A stretch of DNA of 64,000 bases, taken from positions 271,635 to 335,634 of the forward strand of contig NZ_WACP01000006.1 in the NCBI RefSeq assembly GCF_008973665.1. Direction: 5' to 3'. This DNA is from Paenibacillus tengchongensis (GTDB taxonomy: Bacteria; Bacillota; Bacilli; Paenibacillales; Paenibacillaceae). Each line of letters starts with the position of its first letter. Positions within the stretch are counted from its first letter, which is position 1. The notes beneath the pieces are model-generated. The model ran no database searches. It was not told the origin of the DNA and saw nothing but the letters and a program-made list of their open reading frames with translations. The position numbers and the translations under genes are program-made. Shown piece by piece: positions 9,972 to 18,805 of the stretch.

Positions 9972-10913
9972 ATGAAACAGCAATTCATGGATTCATTGGA
10001 GAGCGGATCACTGCAGGGAGTACAGAACGTGCCCAAGAGCGATCTGCACAACCATGCTGGACGAGGGGGCAGCATCCGCTACATTGAGGAGTGGGCAGGC
10101 GTGAAGGTTGAGCCGCCTCCAGCTGTGTTCGACTCGCTGGGAGGCATGGCGAATTGGTTCAATTCTCATGTCAAAAGTGTATGTCCCGGCACTCCGGGAT
10201 ACCTGAAACGGGTGGAGGCTTCGTTCGTGCAGGCCGGTGAAGACCGGATCTCGCTGCTGGCGCTAAGCTTTGGCATAGACGAAATTGATGCTTTGGGCGG
10301 TATGGAATCCTTCATGAAGACGATGAACGGTTTCCGCGAGCGGTACGCTACGGATACCCGCTTTCTTCCCGAGCTGGCTTTTGACCGGGCGTGTAATGCG
10401 GATGCGGTCTTCGAACGGCTGGATGAGATATTGGGGTACGGGTGGTTCCGCTCCGTAGACATATGCTGTGACGAACTCGCTGCGCCCGTTAACAAGTTCA
10501 AGCGAATCTACCGGAAAGCCAAAGCCGCAGGGCTCGTGCTGAAGGCACATGTCGGGGAGTTCGGCAGCGCTGATGATGTGATGAAAGCGGTCGAGGAGCT
10601 GGAGCTGCACGAGGTGCATCACGGTGTTGCGGCGGCGAAGTCTCCGCAGATCATGCACTGGCTGGCGGATCACCGCATCCGGCTGAACGTGTGTCCCACC
10701 AGCAATGTGATGCTGGGTGTGGCGGAGAGCTATGCCTCCCATCCCATCCGTAAGCTGTTCGATAATGGGGTGCCGGTTACGGTCAATAGCGATGATCTGC
10801 TGATCTTTAATCAGAGCGTGTCACAGGAGTATATGAATTTATATCGGTGCGGCCTGATGACTGCCGAGGAGCTTAACCGGGTCCGGGAAACCGGGTTACT
10901 GGTTCAGGATTAG
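9972..10913 (+). CDS. Adenosine deaminase-family amidohydrolase
   Basis: 313 aa, ATG preceded by CGGAGGGATGAG. TIM-barrel metal-dependent deaminase features: SDLHNHAGRGGS supplies the HxH metal ligands, LKAHVGEFG a metal-binding His and the catalytic Glu, VHHGVAA the next His, and TVNSDDLL the final Asp pair. CPTSNVML is the conserved CPxSN element. The family deaminates adenosine/adenine or related aminated bases, but divergence in the substrate-proximal N-terminus leaves the exact substrate open. It is a single gene, divergent from the Bce module. Confidence 0.82.
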   Translation: MKQQFMDSLESGSLQGVQNVPKSDLHNHAGRGGSIRYIEEWAGVKVEPPPAVFDSLGGMANWFNSHVKSVCPGTPGYLKRVEASFVQAGEDRISLLALSFGIDEIDALGGMESFMKTMNGFRERYATDTRFLPELAFDRACNADAVFERLDEILGYGWFRSVDICCDELAAPVNKFKRIYRKAKAAGLVLKAHVGEFGSADDVMKAVEELELHEVHHGVAAAKSPQIMHWLADHRIRLNVCPTSNVMLGVAESYASHPIRKLFDNGVPVTVNSDDLLIFNQSVSQEYMNLYRCGLMTAEELNRVRETGLLVQD

Positions 10914-10923
10914 CTGACGGAAG

Positions 10924-11316
10924 CTATTCAAGGGCCGCTGAACTCTCTGGTGTATAGAAGCGGACTAACTTAAACCTGCTTCTTGCCTCTGGATCTAAGG
11001 TACTGGAAAAGAAGGTATGCATAACATCCTCGAAAGTGAGCTGCGAATCGCGCGCCAGCACAATAACCCCGTTCAGGCGGGATGGATTACCGAACTGCCC
11101 TTCCAGGCTCAACAGATATGGAAGGGCTCTTTGGTCTGCCGCTCCGCAGAGCTATCAAATAGGTAGTACTGTTCATCCTGGAAGAACACATCCTGGAAGT
11201 ATGGCCCTTCAAGCACACTCTCCTGGTAATAGACCAGACGTACAGCGGCATTGCTGCCCTCAGCCGCCCTATCGGCGAACGCGTCCCAGGCTTCCCCATT
11301 GGCAGTTATTAAATTC
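10924..11316 (-). pseudogene. Decayed gene, frameshifted and lacking its 5' end
   Basis: Two leftward reading frames together look like one protein. The upstream part reads ANGEAWDAFADRAAEG and YYQESVLEGPYFQDVF, then hits a stop in its own frame. The downstream part continues in another frame from about 11140 as ALPYLLSLEGQFGNPS to the stop at 10924. No start codon with a ribosome binding site is found, and the 5' end runs into the promoter of the next gene. I do not recognise the family with certainty. It is best read as a remnant with a single frameshift and lost 5' end. Confidence 0.55.
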
Positions 11317-11318
11317 GA

Positions 11319-11346
11319 TTGAATTCTAATTAGATATATGTATAAT
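11319..11346 (+). promoter_or_regulatory. Sigma-A-type promoter for the DUF2087-like gene
   Basis: TTGAAT at 11319-11324, a 16-bp spacer and TATAAT at 11341-11346, about 45 bp before the ATG at 11392. Confidence 0.6.
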
Positions 11347-11391
11347 TAGTTTTGTAAGTTCATGTACTGTACACAAGAAGGGAGAATTAGG

Positions 11392-11670
11392 ATGGGCACT
11401 AAATTGGACAATTTTCTGGACCATGAGCGCAAAATCCGCAGTTGGCCCGCCAAGCGCAGCAACCAGAAGCTGGTGATCGAATATCTGGGTTCAAAGTTCA
11501 ACAATGAAGTGGAGTATAGCGAGGCGGAAGTCAATGAGATCATCAAGCAGAATCATACGTACAACGATCATTGTTATCTGAGGCGGGAGCTCGTGGATTA
11601 TCATGTCCTCGAACGGACCGGCGACGGGCGCGTGTACTGGAAGCCCCGGCAGGAAGCGGAGAGCGAGTGA
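11392..11670 (+). CDS. DUF2087-like small protein
   Basis: About 92 aa from the ATG at 11392, with a GGGAGAATTAGG box close upstream; a longer frame to 11362 has no such signal. The sequence DNFLDHERKIRSWPAKRS followed by two short helices and a terminal YHVLERTGDGRVYWK resembles the DUF2087 domain. That domain is found alone or fused to regulators and has a winged-helix-like character. Function is unknown; a nucleic-acid-binding role is only a guess. A consensus-like promoter precedes it. Confidence 0.7.
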   Translation: MGTKLDNFLDHERKIRSWPAKRSNQKLVIEYLGSKFNNEVEYSEAEVNEIIKQNHTYNDHCYLRRELVDYHVLERTGDGRVYWKPRQEAESE

Positions 11671-11768
11671 ATGTAAGCATTAGAAGCGGCAGGAGAAACG
11701 ATGGCGTTTCCCCTGCCCTTTTTTTGAAGCGGAAGTATTCGATCTTGTTTGGCTTTAATGGGCTGCAC

Positions 11769-12764
11769 TCATATATTTCCGAACAGCTCATCAAGCTGCC
11801 GGTGATGACGGGAAAGCCACAGCATTTCTTCGGCAAATCTGGCCGGTGACGCACTGTGCCGGTCCATCTCCCTGTTAATCCACCATTCGCTCTCCATATA
11901 CCAGAGCATCCGCAATGACTCTGCCAGCTTACCCTTGGCGAAGCTCTGTTCCTTCCGGTAGCCTTCAAGGCAAGCCTTGACCTTGTCAGTCTGGAAGCCG
12001 GTTTCCTGAAGCGAGCATGAGATCACCGCCCGGGCAAGGTCCAGCTCGGGATAATCGTAGCGCAGCCGGTCAAAGTCCAAAATGGCCGAGAGCCCGTCCT
12101 CCTCGAACAGTATATTGTCCACCCACAGGTCCCGGTGTGCGAGCCCTTTAGCCACATTACCCAGTACCGTCAGATCAAACGCCTCTGTAGCCTTTAGCTG
12201 CAGCTCCATGATTTCTGCAAGCCAAGCCTTGCCGTCCGCCTCCGCTTCCTTGCAGGCATTCTTCCAATAAATCACTCTGGCTTCTTTGCCGGGTGGCAAG
12301 AATTGCGGCTCCTTGTAAGGCAGCGGAGCGTTATCGTTCAGCAGCCGGTGCATTCTCCCCGTCTGACAGCCTAATGCATACATTTGGCTCTCCTTGGCCG
12401 TGCCGGGCCGCACCGTATATCCCGGGCAGTACTCCATTACGACGAAGAGCTGTCCGCTCTCTGTAACTTGCATAATCTCACCATTATGCGTCAGAAGACG
12501 GGGACATGCCACTCCTTCTGCCTGTAATTGCTGGTGGAATTGCAGCGCGTCGCGCAAATCCTCCAGACTGTATTTCTTCAGCCGCCCGGCGTTATACTGC
12601 TTCAGCAAATACACCCCGGAGCTCGTTTCGAGCTTCCATTTCAGATTCAGCCATCCGCGTTTGATCTGCACGGCTTTCTGGACGTCCAGTCCAAAATAAT
12701 GTTTACAGCTGCTTTCGAGTTCCTGGTACAAAACATCCGGATCATCTTCCACTATAGGCTTCAT
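11769..12764 (-). CDS. APH/CotS-like phosphotransferase
   Basis: 331 aa with kinase-like phosphotransferase motifs: VVMEYCPGYTV as hinge, catalytic loop GLAHRDLWVDNILF, and metal-binding ILDFDRLRYDYPELDLAR. The layout (N-terminal lysine region IKRGWLNLKW, acidic helix at the end) resembles spore-coat CotS/YsxE-type and homoserine-kinase-II-type proteins of spore formers rather than antibiotic kinases. It is a single gene transcribed leftward with no partner. Substrate unknown. Confidence 0.8.
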   Translation of the reverse strand: MKPIVEDDPDVLYQELESSCKHYFGLDVQKAVQIKRGWLNLKWKLETSSGVYLLKQYNAGRLKKYSLEDLRDALQFHQQLQAEGVACPRLLTHNGEIMQVTESGQLFVVMEYCPGYTVRPGTAKESQMYALGCQTGRMHRLLNDNAPLPYKEPQFLPPGKEARVIYWKNACKEAEADGKAWLAEIMELQLKATEAFDLTVLGNVAKGLAHRDLWVDNILFEEDGLSAILDFDRLRYDYPELDLARAVISCSLQETGFQTDKVKACLEGYRKEQSFAKGKLAESLRMLWYMESEWWINREMDRHSASPARFAEEMLWLSRHHRQLDELFGNI

Positions 12765-12842
12765 ATGACGATTCTCCTCTGCTCCATTTCACCTGCTTGA
12801 TGTCTTCACTATACTAAGAACGATGAATTAGAACAATCAAGT

Positions 12843-12887
12843 ATGGGTGACTGTCCCGTAAGCCATGAAATGGTTGTCTGGGACAGT
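12843..12887. repeat. Hairpin carrying a 15-bp motif repeated elsewhere in the window
   Basis: ACTGTCCC pairs with GGGACAGT, with an inner CCAT/ATGG stem, followed by a T-rich stretch. The first 15 bases (ATGGGTGACTGTCCC) recur as an exact inverted copy at 4346-4360, just upstream of the lipase gene. It may be a terminator or a dispersed repeat. Confidence 0.45.
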
Positions 12888-13021
12888 TCCTTTATTTAAC
12901 TATGACCTTGAGCGCGCCAAATTGCAGCTATGGACCATCTAACTTGCCAGTAAGAACAGGTGATGGCAGCGCATAACGTCCTTTGATTTGGCACTCAACA
13001 TAAAGTATAAACAATCGAAAA

Positions 13022-13441
13022 CAGACTCAACGGATTACACGAATTTCTGACAAGACACTTGTCGTAGGCGCAGACATTTCTAAAGAAACCCACATAGCCC
13101 GTGCCGTCGACTTTCGGGGGATTGAACTGGGAAAGGACTGTGTGTTCTCCAATACCCGTACCGGACTGGAGCAACTGGTTCAGTGGATGAAGGAGCTACA
13201 GCAGGAGCATGCCAAGAGTGACGTCCTCTTCGGTATTGAGCCTACCGGACACTGCTGATTCACTCTAGCGGAGTATTTGAGAAAACAAGGCATCCCTGTG
13301 GTCATTGTCAATCCGCATCATGTACACAAAAGCAAAGAACTGGAAGACAACTAACCAACGAAAAACGACTATAAAAATGCAAAAGTCATTGCCGATTTAG
13401 TGCGTAACGGGAAGTACAAGAGACAGGTATGGATATCCAAA
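13022..13441 (+). pseudogene. IS110-family transposase remnant
   Basis: Conceptual translation gives LVVGADISKETHIARAV (the first Asp of the DEDD RuvC-like domain of IS110 transposases), then LFGIEPTGHC, VVIVNPHHVHKSKELED and DYKNAKVIADLVRNGKY. All of these are typical of the IS110 N-terminal domain. There is an in-frame TGA after GHC and a TAA after LEDN. The reading stops in the flanking 204-bp repeat; the whole C-terminal Tnp20 half is missing. No start codon is preserved. It is a dead insertion sequence, truncated by a deletion. Confidence 0.85.
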
Positions 13442-13620
13442 GTGCGATCACAGCATGTAACTTTGGGTTGGGGAAAACTCCCCCACTCTCTATTCCCGCC
13501 ACCGTCTCTTCAGGTGAATAATGTAATCCTTACATGACTATTCCAACTCTCGAAATGTCAATGAATGAAAACCTGAGAACGAGTGAGCAAACAAGAGGAA
13601 ATATTAATTTATAGTGGGAG
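13417..13620. repeat. 204-bp direct repeat, copy 1
   Basis: It is near-identical, with about four substitutions and no indel, to 15184-15387. It begins inside the IS110 remnant and continues through non-coding sequence ending in ATAGTGGGAG. It is probably the 3' part of the insertion sequence left behind at two places. Confidence 0.85.
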
Positions 13621-13829
13621 GGTTTGAGTGGCTAAAAGAGTTTCAATATAGATTTTTGATACAGAAAACATAATGCAGTTTTGATCTCCGGCGAAGTTGT
13701 AGGCACATGGACTTTCGTTAAGCGTGGCTTAAATTATGGATTGTCATTAGTGTTCGAGAAGTAGTAAATAAAATCCGCATTTTACAAGCGAAATGAATAA
13801 TGTAAAGAAAAGAGTTTACAGGCGCAAAT

Positions 13830-14147
13830 TTATTCGCGTAATTTATATTCTCGCCATGCGTTTTCATAGTCTTGGTTTTTTATGAAATAGCGGTCTTCGA
13901 AGGCAGTGCTTTTATAGATTTTAAGACCAAGCTGAATTCCATCTTCACTGTCAGTTATGGTTCCCGTATCAATTAGAGTGGTCTCATCCATACTGTCGTA
14001 AGTAGTTGTGTAATAGTATTTATTCCCATCTATTGTTAGCCAAGTCACCGGATCGCTATTGGACGAATTATTGGTACTGGTTACTTTGTCATTTGAACAT
14101 CCAATTAAAAGCAAGCAAACAGATAAAATAAAAATAAGCTTTTTCAT
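13830..14147 (-). CDS. Small lipoprotein
   Basis: 105 aa with a signal peptide ending in the lipobox LLIGC, then a Ser/Asn-rich linker and a domain of about 75 residues rich in Tyr and Thr. It should be a membrane-anchored extracellular lipoprotein. It is AT-rich, unlike the flanking DNA, and sits with the metzincin-like gene between the two 204-bp repeats. That pairing could mean a functional link or just shared transfer. No family recognised. Confidence 0.7.
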   Translation of the reverse strand: MKKLIFILSVCLLLIGCSNDKVTSTNNSSNSDPVTWLTIDGNKYYYTTTYDSMDETTLIDTGTITDSEDGIQLGLKIYKSTAFEDRYFIKNQDYENAWREYKLRE

Positions 14148-14210
14148 TGTATTAAGCCTCCAGAAATTTTTAAAAGCGCCACTAAACTAAGTTTGTGGCG
14201 CTCATGAAGA

Positions 14211-14945
14211 TTAGTTTATGCTAGTCCCATACCAACCTACCCTTACGGCAAGCTGGTTATAGTGGTCTGTATCCCAAGATGATGTACTATAAATAGTTCC
14301 ATAATTCATGATGCATAAAGGCGACGGCCCCTGAATATCGTGTTGAAGCGAATAAAGATGAGAAATCTCATGTTGCAAAGAGTGCCAATCGGAGTAAGTG
14401 TCATTCTGATCCCAGTTTACAGCATAGCTTCCGTACATAGGATTGCTGGTTATATCTTGGGCTTTACCGGCTAATTGAATACCATAATTATCAATGAAAT
14501 CAGTTTCTGCTGTAAAACCAATTACAAAGTCATAACTATTTGAAGAATATGTAGACATCAAATTATTAAGAGTTTGATAGGCATTGCTGCCACTAGAGGT
14601 CCAATAGCGATAGTCTGTAACCGTTAAATCTATACCAAAATCTCTGTTAAAAGCATCGTCTGCTGCCTCAACTATACTTTCAGTTAATGACATCCAATTG
14701 CTGTGTTTTGCGCGGTACTCCTCATCAACAGCAACTAAAACTTTGCATAGTCTACCCGAAGCGGCACGAGATTGTATATTATTTTCCTCGGCATCTGAAA
14801 TATTTTTTTCAATAATGTGCGTACCGACAATGTTACCGTTTTCATCATATACCGAAGCAATCGAAGATCTTTCAACATTTGGTGTGTAATTTTCATGCGA
14901 TGTTCTAAATCTGTATGCCTCCTGAAATAGGTAATTATGTAACAA
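14211..14945 (-). CDS. Metzincin-like zinc metalloprotease, N-terminus uncertain
   Basis: About 244 aa. LQHEISHLYSLQHD gives HExxHxxSxxH, the metzincin zinc site with Ser at the usual Gly position. CIMNYG further on is a good Met-turn. Metzincins are usually secreted proteases, but no signal peptide is visible here. The first possible start is a TTG without a ribosome binding site, and an AGGAGG lies inside the frame. The 5' end may therefore have been lost when the segment was captured. The gene is AT-rich and enclosed by direct repeats, consistent with transfer. Activity is plausible but the gene may be truncated. Confidence 0.6.
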   Translation of the reverse strand: MLHNYLFQEAYRFRTSHENYTPNVERSSIASVYDENGNIVGTHIIEKNISDAEENNIQSRAASGRLCKVLVAVDEEYRAKHSNWMSLTESIVEAADDAFNRDFGIDLTVTDYRYWTSSGSNAYQTLNNLMSTYSSNSYDFVIGFTAETDFIDNYGIQLAGKAQDITSNPMYGSYAVNWDQNDTYSDWHSLQHEISHLYSLQHDIQGPSPLCIMNYGTIYSTSSWDTDHYNQLAVRVGWYGTSIN

Positions 14946-15183
14946 TTTAAAATTACCATTACTTTAAAGTCGCGTATATACAAAAACTTAATATCAAGTA
15001 TAGGGAATTATTAAATTTATGGAAAACACATAAATGTGCAAGAGAGATATATGCGTGTTCCTTTAATCAAAATACAAGGAGTATGAAAGGGAGAATATCA
15101 AGGAGGAAGAGTTGACCTCTTGAGAGGCAGAACGAAGGAATGAAAGGGCAAAGACCCCGCGTGACATGGGAGGGTAAAGCCGT

Positions 15184-15387
15184 CAAGAGACAGGTGTGGA
15201 TATCCAAAGTGCGATCAAAGCATGTAACTTGGGGTTGGGGACAACTCCCCCACTCTCTATTCCCGCCACCGTCTCTTCAGGTGAATAATGTAATCCTTAC
15301 ATGACTATTCCAACTCTCGAAATGTCAATGAATGAAAACCTGAGAACGAGTGAGCAAACAAGAGGAAATATTAATTTATAGTGGGAG
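15184..15387. repeat. 204-bp direct repeat, copy 2
   Basis: Near-identical to 13417-13620. It closes an AT-rich segment of about 1.56 kb that carries the lipoprotein and metzincin-like genes. No transposase frame is present at this copy. Confidence 0.85.
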
Positions 15388-15679
15388 AGTTATAGCGCTT
15401 GTATCCTGAATTTTGATTGGTCAAGGTACTAGTCTGGTAAAAACCACCGTACAGGTGAAACCTACATTTAGAATGATCAGCCGGATTGGGCTGTTTGTCG
15501 GCTTGTTCACGTCACGGGAAAAGGACGTAGATGTATATCATCCTTAGATTTGGCTTGGTCAAGGTACTAGGATAAACGTTATCGCTAGGTGGACGCACCG
15601 CAACGGTCGATTATTCCAACCGCTGCGGCTTGCCGACGCCAGCATCTGGACTTGATGTCATTTGACTGGGATCAAGACA
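15388..15679. other. Non-coding stretch with a 16-bp direct repeat
   Basis: No supported gene. TTGGTCAAGGTACTAG occurs at 15417-15432 and again at 15555-15570. The rest is probably debris of the neighbouring insertion-sequence scar. Confidence 0.5.
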
Positions 15680-16564
15680 TTATAATCCAGCCGGCCGCTT
15701 CTTCACCGGTATCCAGATTTCACTTCTGTAGTCCGGCAACGAGGTGTCCTTGCTCTCGTTCCACAGAATTTCCGGACCTTCTGCCAGTTCATATCCGGAG
15801 GTAGGAAACCACTCGGCATAGATCCGGCCCCACACATTTTGCAGCGTGTCCGGGAACGGCCCCACGGCCTCGAATACTGCCCAGGTAGACGCTGCAACCT
15901 CAAGCTGCTCGAACTCCGGCGGACAGTCCCGGGTCGTAGCCACACCGATATAATGGTCCAGCTCCCCCTTCTCCTCCATCCGCCCTTCCGAGAAATTCAC
16001 CGAAGCGCTGAGCAGCCCCTGCGGTGTCGTATCGGACAATCCCTTAAGCGCGGCGATACGCTCCGGATTCAGACTTTGCCACATGGCGGCAATTCCGGGA
16101 TTAACCCCTTCAAAAACAATCGGCACTCTTTTGTACAAGCCGACAATGCGGAATGCTTCCTTCTCTTCCAACCGGTACTTCATTTCTCCGCCTCCTCTGA
16201 TCGTCAATTGAAAGCTCATGCGGGGAAAGGCCTTCAGCGGCTGGCCCGCCGCCCTTGCTTCCGAGGGCGTTACGCCATGGAAGTGTTGAAATGCTTTGGC
16301 GAACGCATCCGGCGAGCGGTATCCGTATTTCACAGCGATATCAATAATCCGCAGAGCCGTGCCCTGCAGGTCGAACGCGGCCAGTGTAAGCCGCCGGGCC
16401 CGGATATACTCGGAGAGCGGAACACCCGCCAGAAACGAGAACATCCGCTTGAAATGATACTCCGAGCATAAAGCCCTTCGGGCCACCTCCTGATAATCGA
16501 TCTCCCCGTCCAACTGTTCCTCTACGTAATCCAGAGCATCATTCATACAGGTCAACGGATTCAC
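15680..16564 (-). CDS. AraC-family regulator with GyrI-like effector domain
   Basis: About 294 aa from a GTG at 16564, chosen because AGGAAAGGAG lies 8 nt upstream. The N-terminal AraC/XylS DNA-binding domain has two helix-turn-helix units: [19 protein letters not shown] and the one ending [18 protein letters not shown]. The C-terminal 160 residues, beginning near [20 protein letters not shown], form a GyrI-like/SoxS-effector-type small-molecule binding domain with conserved YIGVATT. In the family these proteins often activate multidrug responses. No divergent target gene is adjacent, so its regulon is unclear. Confidence 0.88.
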   Translation of the reverse strand: MNPLTCMNDALDYVEEQLDGEIDYQEVARRALCSEYHFKRMFSFLAGVPLSEYIRARRLTLAAFDLQGTALRIIDIAVKYGYRSPDAFAKAFQHFHGVTPSEARAAGQPLKAFPRMSFQLTIRGGGEMKYRLEEKEAFRIVGLYKRVPIVFEGVNPGIAAMWQSLNPERIAALKGLSDTTPQGLLSASVNFSEGRMEEKGELDHYIGVATTRDCPPEFEQLEVAASTWAVFEAVGPFPDTLQNVWGRIYAEWFPTSGYELAEGPEILWNESKDTSLPDYRSEIWIPVKKRPAGL

Positions 16565-16738
16565 CGCAGCCACTCCTTTCCTCACATTCAATCTATCAGA
16601 CTGGGGCCCTTCGGGTCCGACATTCAGTGCACGAAATTGACGGATACCGGAATCCGCATACGTTTTGTTATATCTTGAACTTTAACACAAGTTGTATATT
16701 TTACCCATTGGGCAACAGTTTCCAAGGAGGTATAGCTT

Positions 16739-17529
16739 TTGACCCCTTATCAAATGATGCTTATAGCCAACGAATTAATGATAAAAGGCGTACCTGTTTC
16801 AACTAACGAGCAAGCACGCATCGCCGGGACACTCTGGCAAGGCTTAAGCGGTGAGCAAACGGTTAACACCTTCCGGCAATCCCTGAAGACGGCCTTCCAT
16901 ACCGGTTCCGCCAAAAAAATGATGTCCCCCCGCTATTTCGTCCCACCTGTCTTGAACAAAAAAATGCGAACGTTGACCTGGGTCACGCCGCGGACACACC
17001 TCTTCTCTGCAAATGCCTACGAGCTTGAAATTATGCGCCTGCTTGCGCTTATGGATGCTGACAGTGTGCGTCTGCAATCCATGATTAATACAACCGCAGA
17101 CCGGCTCGATGGCCATGCTTCGGCCGGTTCTGCGCCGAAGGGGAATGCTATGAGACCTCGCTTGTAGCCCTGCGCTTCATTGCTTCGGTGTTCCCCGACG
17201 ATCTGCAGCGGATTCAGCCTCTCCTGGATGGAGCAGTCCGTCATCTGGCGGATCATCCAAGGCATTCCGGGACGGTTTTTTATTTCAGGCTGCTCCTCTC
17301 GGAGCTGCCGCCAGTGACAGCTCTGCCGGTTATTGCCGCCATGAGGGAGCCGCTTCTTCAGCAGCTCCGCAGAAGCTACGTCGCCAACAGCAGCGATGAC
17401 GTATATGTTAACACCTTGGCCAAATATATCCTGCGTAATTGTCTGGTCCGGCTCCCGGAATATGCATATCTTCAGAACACAGCGCCTTACCTCAGCACCA
17501 AAGACGGCCGTATTCATTTCGATATATAA
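16739..17529 (+). pseudogene. Frameshifted gene of unknown family
   Basis: A TTG at 16739 follows AAGGAGG and opens a frame of 142 codons, with TPYQMMLIANELMIKG at the start. It runs out at 17167 in low-complexity residues. A second frame picks up around 17125 as CAEGECYETSLVALRF and continues to 17529 with KYILRNCLVRLPEYAYL. Together they would make about 260 residues of mainly helical protein. A single-base change near 17115-17135 explains the break; a sequencing error is also possible. No family recognised. It lies directly upstream of the ArsR-like regulator on the same strand. Confidence 0.55.
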
Positions 17530-17549
17530 ATGCCCGGTGAAATCGTCTA

Positions 17550-17606
17550 TTTACAAAAAATGATGAATGGAGTATTTTAACATTAAGTAATCATTAAACA
17601 TTACTT
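17550..17606 (+). promoter_or_regulatory. Promoter and operator-like inverted repeat before the regulator/exporter operon
   Basis: TTTACA at 17550, a 17-bp spacer and TATTTT at 17573. Seven bases on, AAGTAAT (17585-17591) and ATTACTT (17600-17606) form a perfect inverted repeat with an 8-bp spacer over the expected transcription start. The placement suits autorepression by the downstream ArsR-like protein. Confidence 0.5.
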
Positions 17607-17648
17607 GTTTCAGCTTAATATTCAGTTCGAATTATGATCGGAGGAGCT

Positions 17649-18773
17649 ATGGAAATACCGATTAAAGAAATGCTGCTGAACAATATTTCCTTTGCCTATA
17701 ACGAGGCTATGGAAATGATCATCGCTATGGGCATGATTGCCTGCGAGGAGCAGATGGAGGCTATAGCCGAGGATTACAAAATAACGCTGGACCCGCAGGC
17801 GAGCGCTTATCACGCCCAGGCCAGAGCCAGTCTGTCGCCGCATGCGTACAGAGAATTGCTGTTTTTCTTCGGCTATAACTTTTTGCATAAGGCCATGGAC
17901 AATGCGTTCTATTACTACATTTGCAGGCATCAAGCTCCGCTGTCCGTTGAAAGCTGGATTGACCTTCTCGCCGAAGAGCCTGCCGAGCGAGCAGTAGCGG
18001 AAATGGTCTGGGGCGTGTACTATGACAAATTTGACGAGCTGCTGGACGGCAACGATTGGGAAGCGGTCAAAGGCGACCTGAACAAACTGAGTCTGCTCGT
18101 CGCCAAAGTACAGCCGCATACCGAGGTGGCAGGGGCGCAAGCGCCGCTGCTGGAATGTCTCGCTTATCCGGAAGAAACCAAAGGACGGTATCTGCAGCTG
18201 CTGCGCGTGTTCTATAAGGATGCCTTTTCACATTGGAAGGAGCCGCTCCGGCAGACATCCGAAGCAGCCGTTAACCATTACCGTAAGCTCTTCCTGGCCA
18301 ACCCTGAGCGGTTCATCCGCGAAATTAACAAGAATGAGCCGACGCTGTATGAGTTTCCTACCACTTTTCATATCAGCTTTATGTCCCAGGTCAATAATCA
18401 CTTTTTAAAAGCCTATACGGAAGACGGGCCGGTCGGCTGGGTCTTGTTCGGCATTCACAATGAGCGCATCTACGGTCCGGTTGCCGAGCGGGAGAAGACG
18501 GAGCTGTTCCTGAAGACCTTCTCGGATAAACGGCGGCTCGATTTCCTGTTGCTCCTGCGCAGCCGGCCGCATTACGGACAGGAGATTGCAGCTGCGCTCG
18601 GCATTACGCCGGCCGCCGTCAATTATCACGCCAACTTCCTGTTCTTCCTTGATCTTATCGAGCTCAAACGCCAGGATCACCGCCTGTACTATCATCTTCA
18701 CACCGGGAGACTGCGGGAGCTGCTGGCATTGACAGCCAAGGTGATGCTGGAAGAGCAAGAAGAATACCTGTAA
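17649..18773 (+). CDS. ArsR-like winged-helix regulator with long N-terminal domain
   Basis: About 374 aa from the ATG at 17649, which has GGAGGAGCT directly upstream. The last 90 residues are an ArsR-type winged helix: RRLDFLLLLRSRPHYGQEIA, then the recognition helix in TPAAVNYHANFL and a wing in KRQDHRLYYHL. The first 280 residues are helical and unlike classic ArsR proteins; they probably sense a ligand. It is followed after 32 bp by two ABC exporter genes, and an inverted repeat lies over its promoter. A repressor of its own operon is the natural inference. Confidence 0.8.
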   Translation: MEIPIKEMLLNNISFAYNEAMEMIIAMGMIACEEQMEAIAEDYKITLDPQASAYHAQARASLSPHAYRELLFFFGYNFLHKAMDNAFYYYICRHQAPLSVESWIDLLAEEPAERAVAEMVWGVYYDKFDELLDGNDWEAVKGDLNKLSLLVAKVQPHTEVAGAQAPLLECLAYPEETKGRYLQLLRVFYKDAFSHWKEPLRQTSEAAVNHYRKLFLANPERFIREINKNEPTLYEFPTTFHISFMSQVNNHFLKAYTEDGPVGWVLFGIHNERIYGPVAEREKTELFLKTFSDKRRLDFLLLLRSRPHYGQEIAAALGITPAAVNYHANFLFFLDLIELKRQDHRLYYHLHTGRLRELLALTAKVMLEEQEEYL

Positions 18774-18805
18774 AGCACATATTCATTCTATGGGGAGGCC
18801 TTTGC

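Noticed and set aside
15184..15387. Second IS110 transposase remnant
   Set aside because: Only the short shared tail is present here; no transposase reading can be made, so it is listed as a repeat.
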